Shown here: in pieces, positions 37,001 to 50,199 of the stretch
How positions within the stretch are numbered: the first letter of the stretch is position 1
Layout: each line of letters begins with the position of its first letter
Source of the DNA: Mansonella perstans
Taxonomy: Eukaryota; Nematoda; Chromadorea; Rhabditida; Onchocercidae
NCBI GenBank assembly: GCA_037074765.1
Contig: JBAMDO010000042.1
Coordinates: forward strand, 1-64,000
Reading direction: 5' to 3'
Length of the DNA stretch: 64,000 nt
Translations under genes and position numbers: made by a program
The notes under the pieces: generated by a model
Databases searched by the model: none
The model's input: the letters and a program-made list of their open reading frames with translations, nothing else
Told to the model about the DNA's origin: nothing

Positions 37001-40000
37001 TCATTTGAAATAAAGACAACCTTTACATAGTCATCAAATGAATTGATTTAATCTTTTTTTTTAGAAAGCCCAGATTTAATTGTGTGTATCATATATTGAC
37101 GGGCGTGCTACGCTGAATGGCCATAAAGTTCCCATAAAGATATTTCCTTGCTTCAATTTTATTATAATCTTTACAGTAATTGGTTAAAAGCGAAACCGTT
37201 ACAACGAACGACGACGGAAGTGGATCCTATTTTATTCTTCGACTTAGATGCTATTCGCTTTAATGATTTCATGAGTGTAAGCTTCGCACTTTTTTTTTGG
37301 TGGGGGAGGGAGGGGAGGTGGGGAAAGCCATATAATTGGAATCTTTCTCGTTTTTTGAATATCCATTTTTAGGCCAAACCTTTGAGTAAGTCCGATTGAA
37401 CTTCTGAGAAATATTTCATTAATTTTTAATACATAAGTCATTTTTCATGAATTTTGCAAATCATTGTTGTTTCGTTTCTCTTGAATGGTATAATCATTTC
37501 ATTTCCATTTAAGAACTGTATCATCTATTTGTGTGGAATAGAGGATGAGAATTTTAAAAAATACAAATGGCTTACCAATAGAGTTGGATCAGGTCGACGT
37601 GACAGGCTTGTATATACTGATACAACTCATGTGGTGGTTGGTCCACAAAAACTGGACTGGGAATTGATTAAACAGGTTTTTTTGTAGCTTGAAAACATTA
37701 ACAAATGCAGTTTATAACACTGTCACTGGACACTTTGTCGCATTTTCGATTTAACAGAAATCAAATCCATCATTTTAAAAGGTTCGGGATGCTCACAGCA
37801 ATCGTTTTATAATGCGCCTGATAAATCTTGATGGTCCAAAGCATACTGCATAATAAATATTTTGCTATTTAATTGTTCGTAGTAAAAATTTGAATGGTGA
37901 AAATATATATTGTTCGTAAAATTCTTATTTGCAGCTCAAAGAAAAAGCATGCAATAATGTCAAAGTGGTTACATGTGAATGGTTATTGGATTGTGCCAAA
38001 GCACAAAGAGTTTTGGATGAATCACATTATTTGATCTTCAAAAAAGAAGGGAGCAATTTTAAGCTTTCGCAACGTAAATCAAGTGTTCATTGCAACGGTG
38101 AATCGAAAACGAAAACGACATTGAAAATTACAGAAGTAGATTTGTTTTTACAATTATTAAGAATTTCGGTAAGAGAGGATAAATTTTTTTTCTTCTGGCG
38201 AGTTTTTTTTTTATTTATCATCAGTTCTGTCTGATTTGAAGCATCCTATAATCTTTTCTAGCTATAGTCATTCGTTGACAACTGGTCTTTTTTTCGAGTT
38301 CAATTCAATTTCATTTCTTACAGCTGTATGGTTTTGCATTTTTATGTCATTTATTTAGAAAAAAGTACATTCTTTTATATTCCATTTGCAATAGAAAGTC
38401 TTTTTTTTTCTTGTTCATTTTAATCCATTTTTCTTATTCGTTTTAACTTATTTTTACATTTTAGATTTCAATAATATTGATTTTTGAATGACTTCATTAA
38501 TATTTCAGATAGGAAGTAAACTGTTAGGTAAAGCAGTTGGAATGTTAACGAATGGTCAGCTGGATTCTGCAGAAAAGATTTGGGAAAGGCCAGCAAGCAT
38601 TGACGATGAATTCAGTAGCAGTGGTCGCCATTTGTTCACTGGCTTGTCATTCCGTATTGTTGTTAGGAAAGGAGAGATTCGAGATAAACTATTTTCTGAT
38701 ATTGAAAGTCATGGAGGTAATAATATTTTTATAGAAAATGTTTTTAGCCTAGGCGGACACAATAAGACTTATTCGTAGTTTATCAACTGGAATTTTAAAC
38801 TCAGTTTCGTTGTCACAAGTAACTACACAGTGATGAATCAAGAGAATGAATTAGCATTCTTGGTGAAAGTAATCATCCAAATGAGTTTTGGTTTTACGAA
38901 GAGTTCGCAGATTTAAGAAGTCGTGTAACTGATGATTTTTAGGTACTGTAGAACAAAAAACAGAAATTTGGGTCGATTATATGATATGTGAAGTGCTGGA
39001 TTTTCTACTCAATGACAGCGCAACAAATTTCAATTGTGGTAGTGTTGTTTCATCATTTTGGCTGGTGCGTACTTTTCGTATTTTTAACAAAAATATAGAT
39101 GAAGCTATTGTTTCTGATTCTGTTACTTCTTTTATAATATTTTTGTGATAAATTTCATGCCTTTAGACAGTTTTTAACTTTCTTATATTTTCTCTTGTAA
39201 TTCTCATAGAGATACGTGCACGTAGTCGTGAAGAGAAATTTGAATGCAGCTGGAAATTGGAAAAAAATTTCCATATGTTGAACTGTGCTTAGTGCACGAG
39301 CGATTATGATGTCAGAATATTTCTGTTAGTTTCATTCGTTACTGAATTTTAGCAAGAATGTGTTGAAAAAGATGTAGTATTAAATGCCGAAAGGCATCCA
39401 CTTTATCGACCTATCGAAGTATTCGAAACTTCTCAAATTTTCGATGGCCATGTTGTTGGTTTGAGTGCATTACGCGAAGTTGAGAAGAATATTTTCACTG
39501 ATATTCTATATAAGTTTGGGGCTGAGTACGTTCTTTTTTCAGTTTTTAAACTTTTTTTGTCGTGCAAGACCTGCTTAACTTCAAGAACTAAAGTTAGTCC
39601 CAACTTGATTGTATTATTACTAAAAGATGTTTCATCATTTAGTGCAGCACACCTTTCAAGATATTTTTATTATAGCCTGAATACGATCACGTTTAAATTT
39701 TTCAAAACTGATATGTTAGCTGTTGCTCAATTCCATTTAGCTCACTTATGATTTGTTTCTTTGCATCATTTTTTCTGTAAATGATGAACGTCGAATTTAC
39801 TATTTAAATCATTGTTTTTTTCTTATTTAAAACATTTCCAGCGTAAGAAATCACTTGGAACAAGTTAAACAGCTAAATGTTTGCACAGAAATAGTAACTG
39901 GTGCTGAGACGGAACTTACTGGTTTTGAACGTCGATGGCAAATACCTATTCTGGATCCATCCTGGATCATTGAATCCGTCATTCAGGTAATGAATCATAA

Positions 40001-43000
40001 TTTATAATGACGTCAGAAATGAAAGATTTCAAATATTCGCTTTTCCCCCTCTCAAGCATGCAGTAGATTTAGAACTACAATTTTTTGTTGTAGAATCAAC
40101 TGCAGCCAGTGCAACAACATTTATTTCGTGGCCAACTGTTCAACAATTATATGCGGAGTGATCGATTATGGATGCATGCTACACAACGAAAACCAAGCAG
40201 TGATAAATCAGATATGCTGAATAGTAACAATAATGAGCTAATTATTCGAGAAACTTTAAACGGAAACGAAAAGGAGACAAGTTCACAGTATCATGGAATG
40301 GAGATATTGCAGCACAATTCAGTCCAGAATTTAGAAAATGCAAGAGAAGCTGAGGATCAGATGCTTAAGAGTTTGGATCAGAATGTGCTTATTGAAAAAA
40401 ATGTTCGTGGTTTGACTTATCTTTCTGTATATTATGTCAGTGATATTGCCATATATTCGTATATTCGACAGTGCCCACCGAAATTTGAAGTTCTGAATAC
40501 ATTGAAGCTTGGTTTTGCTTTAAAACATGACGATATTACTTTTTAGTTGCATGCTGAAAAAAATTCTGAAGAGCAAACAGGCAGCAATTTAGCAGCGATT
40601 TTGGATCTCGCCGAAGCATTTGCTTATGTCGATGGATTAAACACACAAAGTTCACAGAGTACTTCAGCAGATGAAACTTGGGTAAGTCTTTCAATATGCA
40701 GAATTTTGGTCTTGTTTTATTTAATCTTAATACATTCAGCTTAGTACAGACGGCAAATTAGGAAAGGGAAGAGATAATTCATTATGCAACGAAAGAATTA
40801 ATTATCTGTGACTTTTGTCATGTATTAGTGTATAGCTTATTCTTGTAACAATCGTTCTAAATATATTTACTTTTAATTTGAAAATAACTGATAAATTCTT
40901 GTTCAAACAGAAGAATAATTGGACAGCTCTGTTCATTTATCATATTTCCAGATGAACCGATTTGTTTGAAATATGCTGTTATCTTTTTATGTTTTTAAAT
41001 TACAATTTCCCAATAATTCCAGAACTGTATAGCAGTAAGCCATGCGCTTGGTGAAGCAGTAGTCAAAACCGCTCAGGCAAACAGTGATCCGTGGTCATCA
41101 TCGATTGGGCGAGTTAATGATTATAATCGTATGCAGGTAACTACAGTTTACTTTGTCAGTGTAATAAATCTGATTGAGTGTGCTGTATTTCGAAGTGTTC
41201 TTCACTTTCATAGTAATTGTTTTTTTAATGTGATTTTTTCCAAAATTGGTCAAGATTGAGAAGGAGTGTAGGTCAAAATCATTAAGTCTAGTGTGGAAAA
41301 AACTTGCAGTCGTATCTGATTAATGACACAATCTTTCAGAAAATCTGAATTTTCTGAGAAACCTCAAATTCAATTAAATTATTTTATCCAAAAAGTTTAG
41401 ATGATTCTATAACTTTATAGACCAGACAGAATAAGAGAAGTGCTGAGCATACTTTATCAACTGAACTTGTGGAAAGCTGTAAAAAAGCCCGAGTAACAAT
41501 TACTGAAAAATGCGAACCGGTTATTTCAAAAGACGAAAAAAAGTTTGTTAACATGTTTTATTTGGTATGATTTCTCAAGTAATTTTATGCGTACTTCGAG
41601 TTACGTAATTTGGAATCATTAATGTAGGGTTCAGATTGAAAAGTAATTTTTAAGGCGAAGAATAGCTGAAAAGCTGGCTAAACTTGCTGTACAAAGGGAG
41701 CAATACATGCGATATGTTGAAACTGAGAAGAAAAAACAACGTGTATGTTGGTTTCACTTGTTTCGAAGTATGAATTGGACAGTGATAGCTTCAATTTTTT
41801 CACTTTATTGACAATTTAGTATTACTTGAATCTTTCTTTATATGTGTACCCGATTAAATCTCAATCTTTTGAAGAACAAGCAATTTCGATCACTCCTTTT
41901 TTAGGAACAGGAGGAGAAAGCAAAGGTACAACAGGTTCGTGTAGAATCACCGAAACGAATTACTAAAAAACGAAATATTGACCCACCTGAGCGCGAGTAC
42001 TATGGGTGGAAAGAAAGCAGCCCACGTCCGTATGCGCTTTCGTATTAATGCTCTATGGTTTTTTTTTGTATTTTACTTTTCAGTTTGTGAAATGAGGTTT
42101 AATAATTCACATCATTTCTCTCACACAGTAATGCTATTGTTGATGATAGATTGTAATTTCTCTGTGATCTCCGCAATCGTTGATATGATTTTTAGCATCG
42201 CTACACAGATACTCAATCCTTTCGATAGCGATCTAGTAAGTTTTTTGCAAAACAGAAATGATTTTGTAGAATTTAGAATACCTTGCTTTTTTGCAATTTC
42301 TGTTCCTGTTAAAGCTTACCATATTTGATTTGATACCGGTCTTTTTCTTGATAACATTTTGCATATTCTTTTGCTACATAACTTTAATGTCGATAATGTT
42401 TGAGTGACTTTACAATTTAACCCGAAAGCAGTAGAAAAATTGAGAGTAGTAAAAAGCAATAAAATGAACTGAATTCTCCTTTAGAACTTCCTCAGATTCT
42501 TTCTTGCAAAACTTTTTTGTCACAGGAAGAGAACGATGAAATAACACCTTTACCCATTGAAACAGAAGAACAGAATCAAGGAAATAAAATAAGGTGATCT
42601 GATTGATCGTGAATCATATTTATCTTTTATTTTTTTCGCATTGTGAATTATATTTGTGTTTCAGTTGTAGTTAAAGTTTTAATCGATCAGTATTGAAAAA
42701 AAAGTTGCGGTACTTTGGTATGCTTATAATTCGAACAAGGAATTGAACGGATTATTTTTGATCTAATTTTATTTTTATTTTCTCAGAACAGTGCATTATT
42801 TTTTTTGCTATGTAGAAGAATCAGTCTAACATAAGGTTATGCTGATTTAAAGAAAAATATAATCTTTTGTTAAATTTTGGTCGACTCTTTCTGAATTATG
42901 TATTTGAATTTAAGCACTGCGGAGGAACATGAAAGCGCTATTGTGATGAAAACATCTATTATGACTAAAAAGGCAATGTGTTTCACTTCAACTGGGCAGC

Positions 43001-45009
43001 ATGTAAGTTTCATTGAATAATCCATCAGTTTATTATTCTTATGTAACAACTTGAGATCTTTTGACTCATGTCAGAAGTTAATACACTTGATAGAAATGTG
43101 AGTTGTAAAAATCCATTTAACTTTACAACTGTTTATCACTTATGAAAGGTCTCAGTTACAGTTTGAGCAAGAGCTTATCTTCAAATTAATTATTTTAATT
43201 ATTCTGGAAAAATCAAATTTACCATTTGTTTTTTGAAGAATAGAAATGCTTTGGTGGCCATGGTTCTGGAATTAGGTGGAGAAGTATGCGATGAATTCAG
43301 TGAAAAGGTGACTCATTTAGTTTGTGGTCGTATAGTACGCAATGAGAAATTGCTTTGTTCAATGTCAAAAGGCCTCGTAATTGTCGATGAAGATTATGTC
43401 ATCGATTCTCACGCACAGTCAAAATGGCTTGAGGTTAGCACTGATCAGATTAGCTATCCTTTCAGATAATTATTGATATTGATTTTATTTGGTAATGAGT
43501 GAATTGCTGTGCCTCATTGAAAATTTCACAGTTTGAGATCGCAGACAATGAAAAGTTATATACTGAACACAATAGGGACAGCTAACAAAGCAGCTATTAC
43601 TAACTTTTGATTCTAGAATCATCACTTTTTTTTTATTTGTAATAATTTGCATTTATTCTTCGGCATCTTTCTTTCATTAAAAAGTGGAAAAGTTTTTGTT
43701 GTTGTAGTAAATGCAAACTGATATTTAATCCACTTGAGTTAGAGTCGAAGTTCACCTGAGAATTGGTGGAATATTTTAATTTTGATTATTTAAAAGAGAA
43801 TTTCAATTACTAGAATCCATGAGGAAACATTTTTCGAACATGAAGAAATCTCGGGAAGCAACAGGAATTATCCTAATTTTCTGTTTTTTTAGATTGATAA
43901 TTACGAATGGGGAAGTGCTCATTCAGTAATCAAGCATGGTCTCTCATCGCAACGTTTTCTTCCTTTCGCGTTGGCATGTCCCCGATGGCGAAGGAAGATC
44001 GAAAAGGTTTCTGAAATCTGCTTCACAAAATCACCGGAATATCTAACCATACAGTATAGCCAACACCATGTTGCTGAAATAGCTGCTCCTAAAGAGCGCT
44101 TTTATCTTTTGTTATTCTGAATTATTTTCATATTTTAATAGAACAGAGAAATCTTGTATTCCTAAGGTAATAAAAAAAACTATCGATTGAGTTGATACAA
44201 TATCACATAATTGCAGAATCCAACTGAAAGGGCCTTCTACAACTGGAAAGCATTATTTTATTGCGGTCGCCATCGATTTACCGATCTTAAACGTATCATT
44301 AATTTTGGTGGTGGAGAAGCCATTCTAAGGTACAGATTTCCTTTGATTCATTTTTATTGCGGTTCTAGAAGCATTTTTAGAATAGAAAATACTCCTAGAA
44401 CCGAAATAAAAATGATTTAGTAGAGTTCAATGTAAGTAAATGGACCGAGATTTCCTAAAAGCCCTTATTCCATTTTTCAGAAAATATCATACTTAAATTT
44501 TAGAGATGATATCTGCTCGCTTGAAGGATTCACTATTGCGCTTGTCGAAAAGTCGAAGTTTTGGGATTCCAAGGTTAGTCGAACTCAGTTTGAATTTCAC
44601 CAGAGAATATCTGCGGAGTAAGAGTTGGAGAAAACTTTTTAAAATTCGAAAAATTTGCTTCACGGAAATAAATGAGTTTATACCCTCCTGAGAAATATCA
44701 AGATGACTGATTTGAAGTTATTACCAATATTTGAAGTATACTAGCTGTTAGTTTCCTTGGCGAAAGTTCGAAATTTCAAATGTAGCGCAGAAAGGTGAGA
44801 TGAGTAATCGCTTCAAGTTATCATAAATTCTAAAAAATTTATATGATTAATAGGAATGCTTTCAGGAAGTGGCCGAGCTTATCAAGAACAATATACAGTG
44901 TTTCGACATAGATTACCTCGCTACTTATCTAACAATAGAAGAAGAATGCGAAGTTCAAAAACACCTCCATAAAGATTATGTGGCCGAATTAAAGCGCATA
45001 TCACGATAA
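34018..45009 (+). CDS. TOPBP1: TOPBP1 (Dpb11/MUS-101), multi-BRCT replication and checkpoint scaffold
   Basis: Phosphopeptide-binding scaffold for CDC45/CMG loading and ATR activation. Exons 1-15: 34018-34176, 34776-34915, 35062-35194, 35370-35483, 35682-35822, 36027-36245, 36367-36502, 36815-36908, 37177-37276, 37514-37675, 37935-38168, 38509-38716, 38943-39064, 39353-39525, 39842-39986. Exons 16-29: 40094-40402, 40547-40681, 41023-41136, 41421-41542, 41655-41742, 41905-42029, 42196-42235, 42526-42593, 42915-43002, 43239-43433, 43893-44006, 44217-44329, 44504-44573, 44866-45009. Total 1334 aa (human 1522). BRCT0-2 are in exons 1-7 (VKMMGGTISKAFTKKVTHLV), BRCT3 in 10-11 (CIIYLCGIEDENFKKYKWL), BRCT4 in 12-14, BRCT5 in 14-15. 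A charged linker follows (RRIAEKLAKLAVQREQYMRY), then the BRCT7/8 pair in 25-29 (VTHLVCGRIVRNEKLL, YEWGSAHSVIKHG). No BRCT6 is evident. The donors of exons 16 and 21 are uncertain. Confidence 0.93.
44348..44415. repeat. 21-bp inverted repeat in TOPBP1 intron 27
   Basis: Arms 44348-44368 (TCATTTTTATTGCGGTTCTA plus G) and 44395-44415 are reverse complements with one mismatch, around a 26-nt spacer. It lies inside the intron 44330-44503, so the transcript can form a stable hairpin there. Confidence 0.85.
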
Positions 45010-45686
45010 CATCTGGTATAATTGGCTTAAATATTCTCACCAATGGAGATTTCTCGCTCCAAGTGATCATGCCAAGTCGTGATATGTCGCTTAGGTTTCG
45101 ATCCAAATGCTCAACATATTTCTAAATTATTGTTTTTAATCGAAGTCTTTCACTGTTTAATACTTCACTGTATTTAGTAAAAAGCGTTTGATACTTCACT
45201 GTATTTAGTAAAAAGCTGATACTAAATTTTAATGTGAAGGTATTCAGACAGTAATTCTATTATTTCTATTATTTTTTATTTTCGCTGTATTCTTTTTGTG
45301 AAAAAAGAATATCTGATCTGATCAACTAAACGTGGGACGAACTAAATGTCTTTTTGTACAAATATCAGAATAATGCAGTCACTGAATATTAGAAATGGAC
45401 TAATAAAGCGTGCTTTTATATTTTGTTTGTTTCAATCACTCAAAAAAAAATATGGTTCAATATGGCTGCATATGAATGCAAGGAGCCAGATCCCAGAACT
45501 TTCGACTTTGAAATTTCTTATAATCATGTCCAATTGAGAAAAATTCATTCCATTCGTTTCATTTATTTTGTGCACTAAGTGAACGAAATAGATGGAATCA
45601 GTACTAATGCCTTAAATTTACAGCATTTTGATATCGCAGTTTATGCTCCAAAGAGTTACTGTATAAGATACAATAACCAATTCTAA
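45010..45686. other. Convergent 3' region of TOPBP1 and DPH6
   Basis: A 677-bp gap between facing stop codons, holding both 3' UTRs and a short tandem duplication. No other gene is seen. Confidence 0.6.
45160..45216. repeat. Tandem duplication, 26 bp identical
   Basis: ATACTTCACTGTATTTAGTA followed by AAAAGC occurs at 45160-45185 and again at 45191-45216, a period of 31 bp. The identity suggests a recent slippage or duplication. Confidence 0.85.
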
Positions 45687-47375
45687 TTATTTATTTTCGA
45701 GATGTAATTTAGAAAGAGAAAGATAGGCCACTGTCGCAAAGTCATTCATAGAATCTTCCACAATTTTTGTTTCGTCTATAACAATTCGTTTCTTAAAAAA
45801 TGGACAATTCACAACGAACGTTTCATATTCACCTCCTTCACCACATATATGAACACCGTATCGATTATTGAGATCCAACAAAACGTCTTTCATCTGGAAA
45901 AGAATAAGCATAATGCAACATCACCGATAAATACAAAGCACATTTGAATATTAAATACATGAATCAAATTGGTGCATTGTGATGTATCACATATTCATTA
46001 AGATATATGACTGCAATAGCTTTAGATGTTCCTAAAGAGGTATACCTCGCTTATGGATTTCCCAAGATGTCTTGTTGATAAACCTAGTGCTGCCACTTTA
46101 ACAATGATTGCTTCAATTCCGGACGAAATAATTTCATCGAATAGCATAGCCTGATCAGCGTTCCATAAGTAGGTTAATGATTCCAAATTCAACCTCTGAC
46201 ATACATTTTGAATACGATTTTTCTGGTAGTTACTCATAATAGCACCGCTAGAAACAGCTGCAAAAATTCAGAAGTCATTTATGTACAATTTATGGAAAAA
46301 ATTAACTGCAAGACGGACAAGGCAACACAAATTTTAAATTGAAACAATAGTCTGCTAATAAAAAATGAATGAAAAATACTCTTAGTAGTTGGAGGCCATC
46401 ATTAATAACAAGCAAGGTCTGACAAAGGTTTTCCTCAAAAATTAACAGCAGGAATCATAGTAAAGACAAAAAACATCGCTCAAATATCGGAAATTTTTGA
46501 GCATATGAGAAGATGGATAGATCTTCCAGCAAGTAAAACCTTGAAGATACATTTTCGGGAAATTCCACAAAACTATCAAATCAATAACAGTGCAATAATA
46601 CGTTACCATACTACAATATTGCTGAGTACATAAAGGCTAATTAATAAGTATACAAGAACTGCGACCATCAGTCATTCTCTCAAAAAATGGAATACTCTTA
46701 AGAAATTGATACTTACCCTCAACATCGGGATGTTTTTGCTTAACGAATACAAGCAATTTATACAGATCTTCCACTTCATCGTTATCTGTTTCTTCATAAA
46801 AGGCTCCTGTTTTTATCGGTCTTCCCTGTATTTCTTGTCGATAAAGAGGGAGATCACAAGCTTCACTATGTAGCTGAAGCAGGTATTGTGCGACTAAAAC
46901 AAAAATCACCGCAATCAAATTCCAATGTAATTTTTCAAAAACACTAAAAAACACTGAAAATTGACTAAAAATCGAATGAAATTCTGTGGCTTGAAATTCC
47001 ATCTACTTGAATGATCTACGATTGATAGCAACTGGAAAGAATCGTTGCAGAAAACAGCAATCGGTTCATATAAATCAATGGACTATTAAAAGGCACTGAT
47101 AATGACCTTAGTGATATATACTGCTGTTCTTAATGGTCATCATAAGTTTGATATGTTCATCACTGTTGCCTAATTAAAAGGATGAAATGAATAAAAGTAA
47201 CCTGAAGTGCTGTATGGCCAATACATTGATACATATAACTATCCATTTCTTCTTCAGTGCCAATTGGTGGATGCAAATTAGCAAGACATATCACATCATG
47301 TCCATTCTTCATGCACATCATTAAGCTGTAACAACTATCCTTCCCACCTGATGTCAACCCAACCACCTTCATCAT
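45687..47375 (-). CDS. DPH6: Diphthine--ammonia ligase (DPH6/ATPBD4)
   Basis: Last step of diphthamide synthesis: ATP-dependent amidation of diphthine on the conserved His of translation factor eEF2, in the cytosol. Four minus-strand exons, 47202-47375, 46717-46873, 46046-46257 and 45687-45893, give 249 aa (human 267). The N-terminal PP-loop is VVGLTSGGKDSCYSLMMC. The family motifs NGHDVICLANLHPP, ATYLW-like LTYLWNADQA, IIVKVAALGLSTRHLGK and YGVHICGEGGEYETFV follow in order. The start is placed at the tandem Met-Met before KVVGLTSGGKDS; the frame is open about 55 codons further upstream, but family length argues against that start. Exon 2 uses the CTTCAG acceptor at 46874; a TTTTAG further upstream is an alternative. 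It is divergent from EIF6 with a 701-bp gap. Confidence 0.94.
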
Positions 47376-48076
47376 TATCTGAATCGCTCCCTTAACTGTG
47401 CATCTCTGTTTCATAATTTCGCGGCTTCTCGTCCACCTCGTGAAAAACTGATTCTGTCCCATGGTTAAATTTTGGGTTCTTTGTTGGATCTTTATAAGTG
47501 ATAAGGCAATGAGGCGTGATGTTTGGTTTATAGCGTACAACATTTATGGATAGGCGCTGATTGCTCGTGATTTAGCTCAATTTGCGTTCAAAAGCCTTTT
47601 TTTCTGGCTCAGCATAGTTTTTTTGAAATTTCTTTTGCGGTCTATATCCCTTTAAAAGGCCTAGTTAATATTGTATTACTTTGTTCTATTATATCCCTTA
47701 GCTGATTGATTAAATGAAATGGTCAGTATTGTTTTCTTCTTCTTCAGAAAATTAACATTAAGACATATTTTACTTACTATAGTCATTTTGCTTGGATTCC
47801 TTACTTACAGCAAGAGTTGTAGATAAAAAGTACTGTTCTAAAATCATTTCATTTCATGTTCATTTCTAAGAGAGTGATTAATTACTGCGTTTGCTTTCAA
47901 GGAATGATTTCAAGTTTCTCAGTAATTATATTATGTATTTTCTGGAATATAATATACTGTATATACTTTTTTTTGTTTGTATCGACGTTTCTATTCATTG
48001 TGTGCAGCTCTATGATCTGCTTTCATTAAAATTTCAATTTTGTATTTGTTTTTGCATAGATTTCCTTTCTTGAATT
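47376..48076. promoter_or_regulatory. Shared upstream region of DPH6 and EIF6
   Basis: A 701-bp gap between divergent starts. TTTTTGCATAG (ending 48059) lies 17 bp before the EIF6 ATG and could be a trans-splice acceptor. No other element is recognised. Confidence 0.4.
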
Positions 48077-50199
48077 ATGGCTGTTCGCTGTCAGTTCGAA
48101 GCGAGTAATGAAGTCGGCGTTTTCTGTAAACTAACAAACAGCTATTGTTTGGTTGGAATTGCTGCATCTGAAAACTTTTATAGGTGAAACAATTAATTTC
48201 GTTTGACTAGCCAAAACTTTTATTTTTCACTTGATTGCACTTTAATTTTTTTTTTATTCATTTGGTCATCATTAGCACTTTGTATTTCTGTGGGGTTTCA
48301 TTTTTTTACATCCATATGATGACAGTCTCAAAAAAATTTTCTTAATGCTTCTTTAAGAACTATGAATTAAATTTTAGATTAATGTATTAAAAGCTTCTCA
48401 GAAAAAGACTTATTAGAGATATTCTGATTTAATCAGATTACAATGTGAATCAACTTCATATAATTTTATAGTGATCTGTCAAACAAACCAGTATTTAGCT
48501 GCTTATTTTCGATTTCAAAGGTTGAATTCTTTCAGTGTGGTAGAAGGTGAGTTGGCTGACGTAATTCCAGTAATTCATTGCTCCATTGCTGGCACTCGAA
48601 TTGTTGGACGAGTAACAGTTGGTAATCGAAAAGGATTATTAGTGCCGAACGATACAACTGATCAAGAATTGCAGCATCTCAGAAACAGGTTAGCATTTCG
48701 TTATAGAATTTACAAAATTTTACAGAAGACCACTGTTTACAGTTTGCCGGACAATGTGAATGTAAGGAGAGTAGAAGAAAAACTATCCGCGCTGGGGAAT
48801 GTTATTGCGTGTAATGATTATGTTGCACTGGTGCATCCTGAAATCAGCAAGGAAACAGAAAAGGTATTACTGATTTTTTTTAATCCATGTTTTACAAATT
48901 GTTTTTCCCTTTTTTTTCAAAATACTAGTTTCTTCCTGTATTATAATAGATAGCATTGTCAAAATTGTGGATCCATACTTATAAATGATATTGTATAATT
49001 ATATTCGATATTGTGCAATGTTATTCTGCACTTTTCATCTTCATGTATTTAGAGCACACAGTTGATATCGTGCTCATGTTAGGTGTGTCTTTGGAAAAAG
49101 CAAAAACCAAAAGTGAACTGCTGTTTCGAAAATTGACCCTATTGTATTTTTATACTTGATATTTCGTGATATCCTGCCTTTTCTTTAGTCATTCGAGCCT
49201 TTTCTGAATTGCACAATCTTTCTTCAATTTCAGGCTCTGGAAGAAGTTTTACAAGTGGAAGTTTTTAGAATGAGTTTGGGCAACCACGCATTAGTAAGTT
49301 ACTCACCAATGAATATAAAGGACTTCCAAATCAAAATCATTATTTATATTATATGTTTTGCTCTCATCAGCTTTTTGCTTCTTTAAAATTAATTCGTTAA
49401 ATATATATGATGTCCCTGTTTTGTGTAGTATTTTTCAGGTTGGTACATATGCAGTTCTTAGCTCTCAAGGAGCTCTTGTTGAAGCAAAAACCTCCCCTCA
49501 AATACAACGGGAATTAGCCTCCTTAATTCAAGTTCCTGTTGTCGCAGGCACTGTTAACAGGTAATTGTTTTTGTGATTATGAAACATTCTATAACGCGAG
49601 ATAATCTCGTTGCATTCATTTCTTCCTAACAATTAATCCTTTGCCCATTTAGGATTGAAAATCATTAATTATGGCTTGCCACTGAAAATCACAAATCAGT
49701 GGTTTTTCGTAATTCTTCCCACCGTATTTTTCACTCCTTAGTATTTTGTCTTCCCATGACAGATATCCACCAGAAAAATATATCAATGACAGTACTGCAA
49801 AATATTAATATGAAGTTAATGAATTGTAAGATAGAATTTCCATTTTGCGCACTTAAGCCACTTAGTGCAAATATTCAATCATTTAAAAAGACATAACATA
49901 ATTTATATAAATTATTTTTTTGGAAAAAATAGTGTTTAAATGTGCTGAATGTCAGTAGCGTTTTTTAAATTGTGTATGATGGATCTAATTGTCAAATGGG
50001 TTATGCTATAACTTTCCTCTGCAGAGGTTCGAATCTGGTTGCCGCTGGCTTATGTGTCAACGATTGGATTGCTTTCGTAGGTCTGGAGACGACAAGTACA
50101 GAATTGTCAGTCATTGAATCCTTGTTTAAACTCGGTGATCGTGGGCCATCGGCTATATCTAGCGATATGCGTGATGCCTTGATTGATAGTACTATGTAA
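48077..50199 (+). CDS. EIF6: Eukaryotic translation initiation factor 6 (eIF6)
   Basis: Pentein-fold anti-association factor that binds the 60S subunit, acts in its nucleolar maturation and blocks premature joining to 40S. Six exons, 48077-48183, 48536-48688, 48743-48863, 49234-49293, 49439-49560 and 50025-50199, give 245 aa, the same as human eIF6. The start [20 protein letters not shown] and the blocks [59 protein letters not shown] and [20 protein letters not shown] match the family throughout. Intron 2 is only 54 nt, and its correct acceptor is TTTACAG at 48742, since a nearer TTACAG breaks the frame. It ends [11 protein letters not shown]. It is convergent with DNA polymerase alpha. Confidence 0.97.

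Noticed and set aside
40403..40546. Read-through of TOPBP1 exon 16 to a stop
   Set aside because: A phase-0 donor at 40403 joins the well-formed exon 17; the remaining frame has no BRCT or linker character. A donor at about 40430 is an alternative.
47376..47543. N-terminal extension of DPH6
   Set aside because: The frame is open, but all DPH6 proteins start a few residues before the SGGKDS PP-loop.
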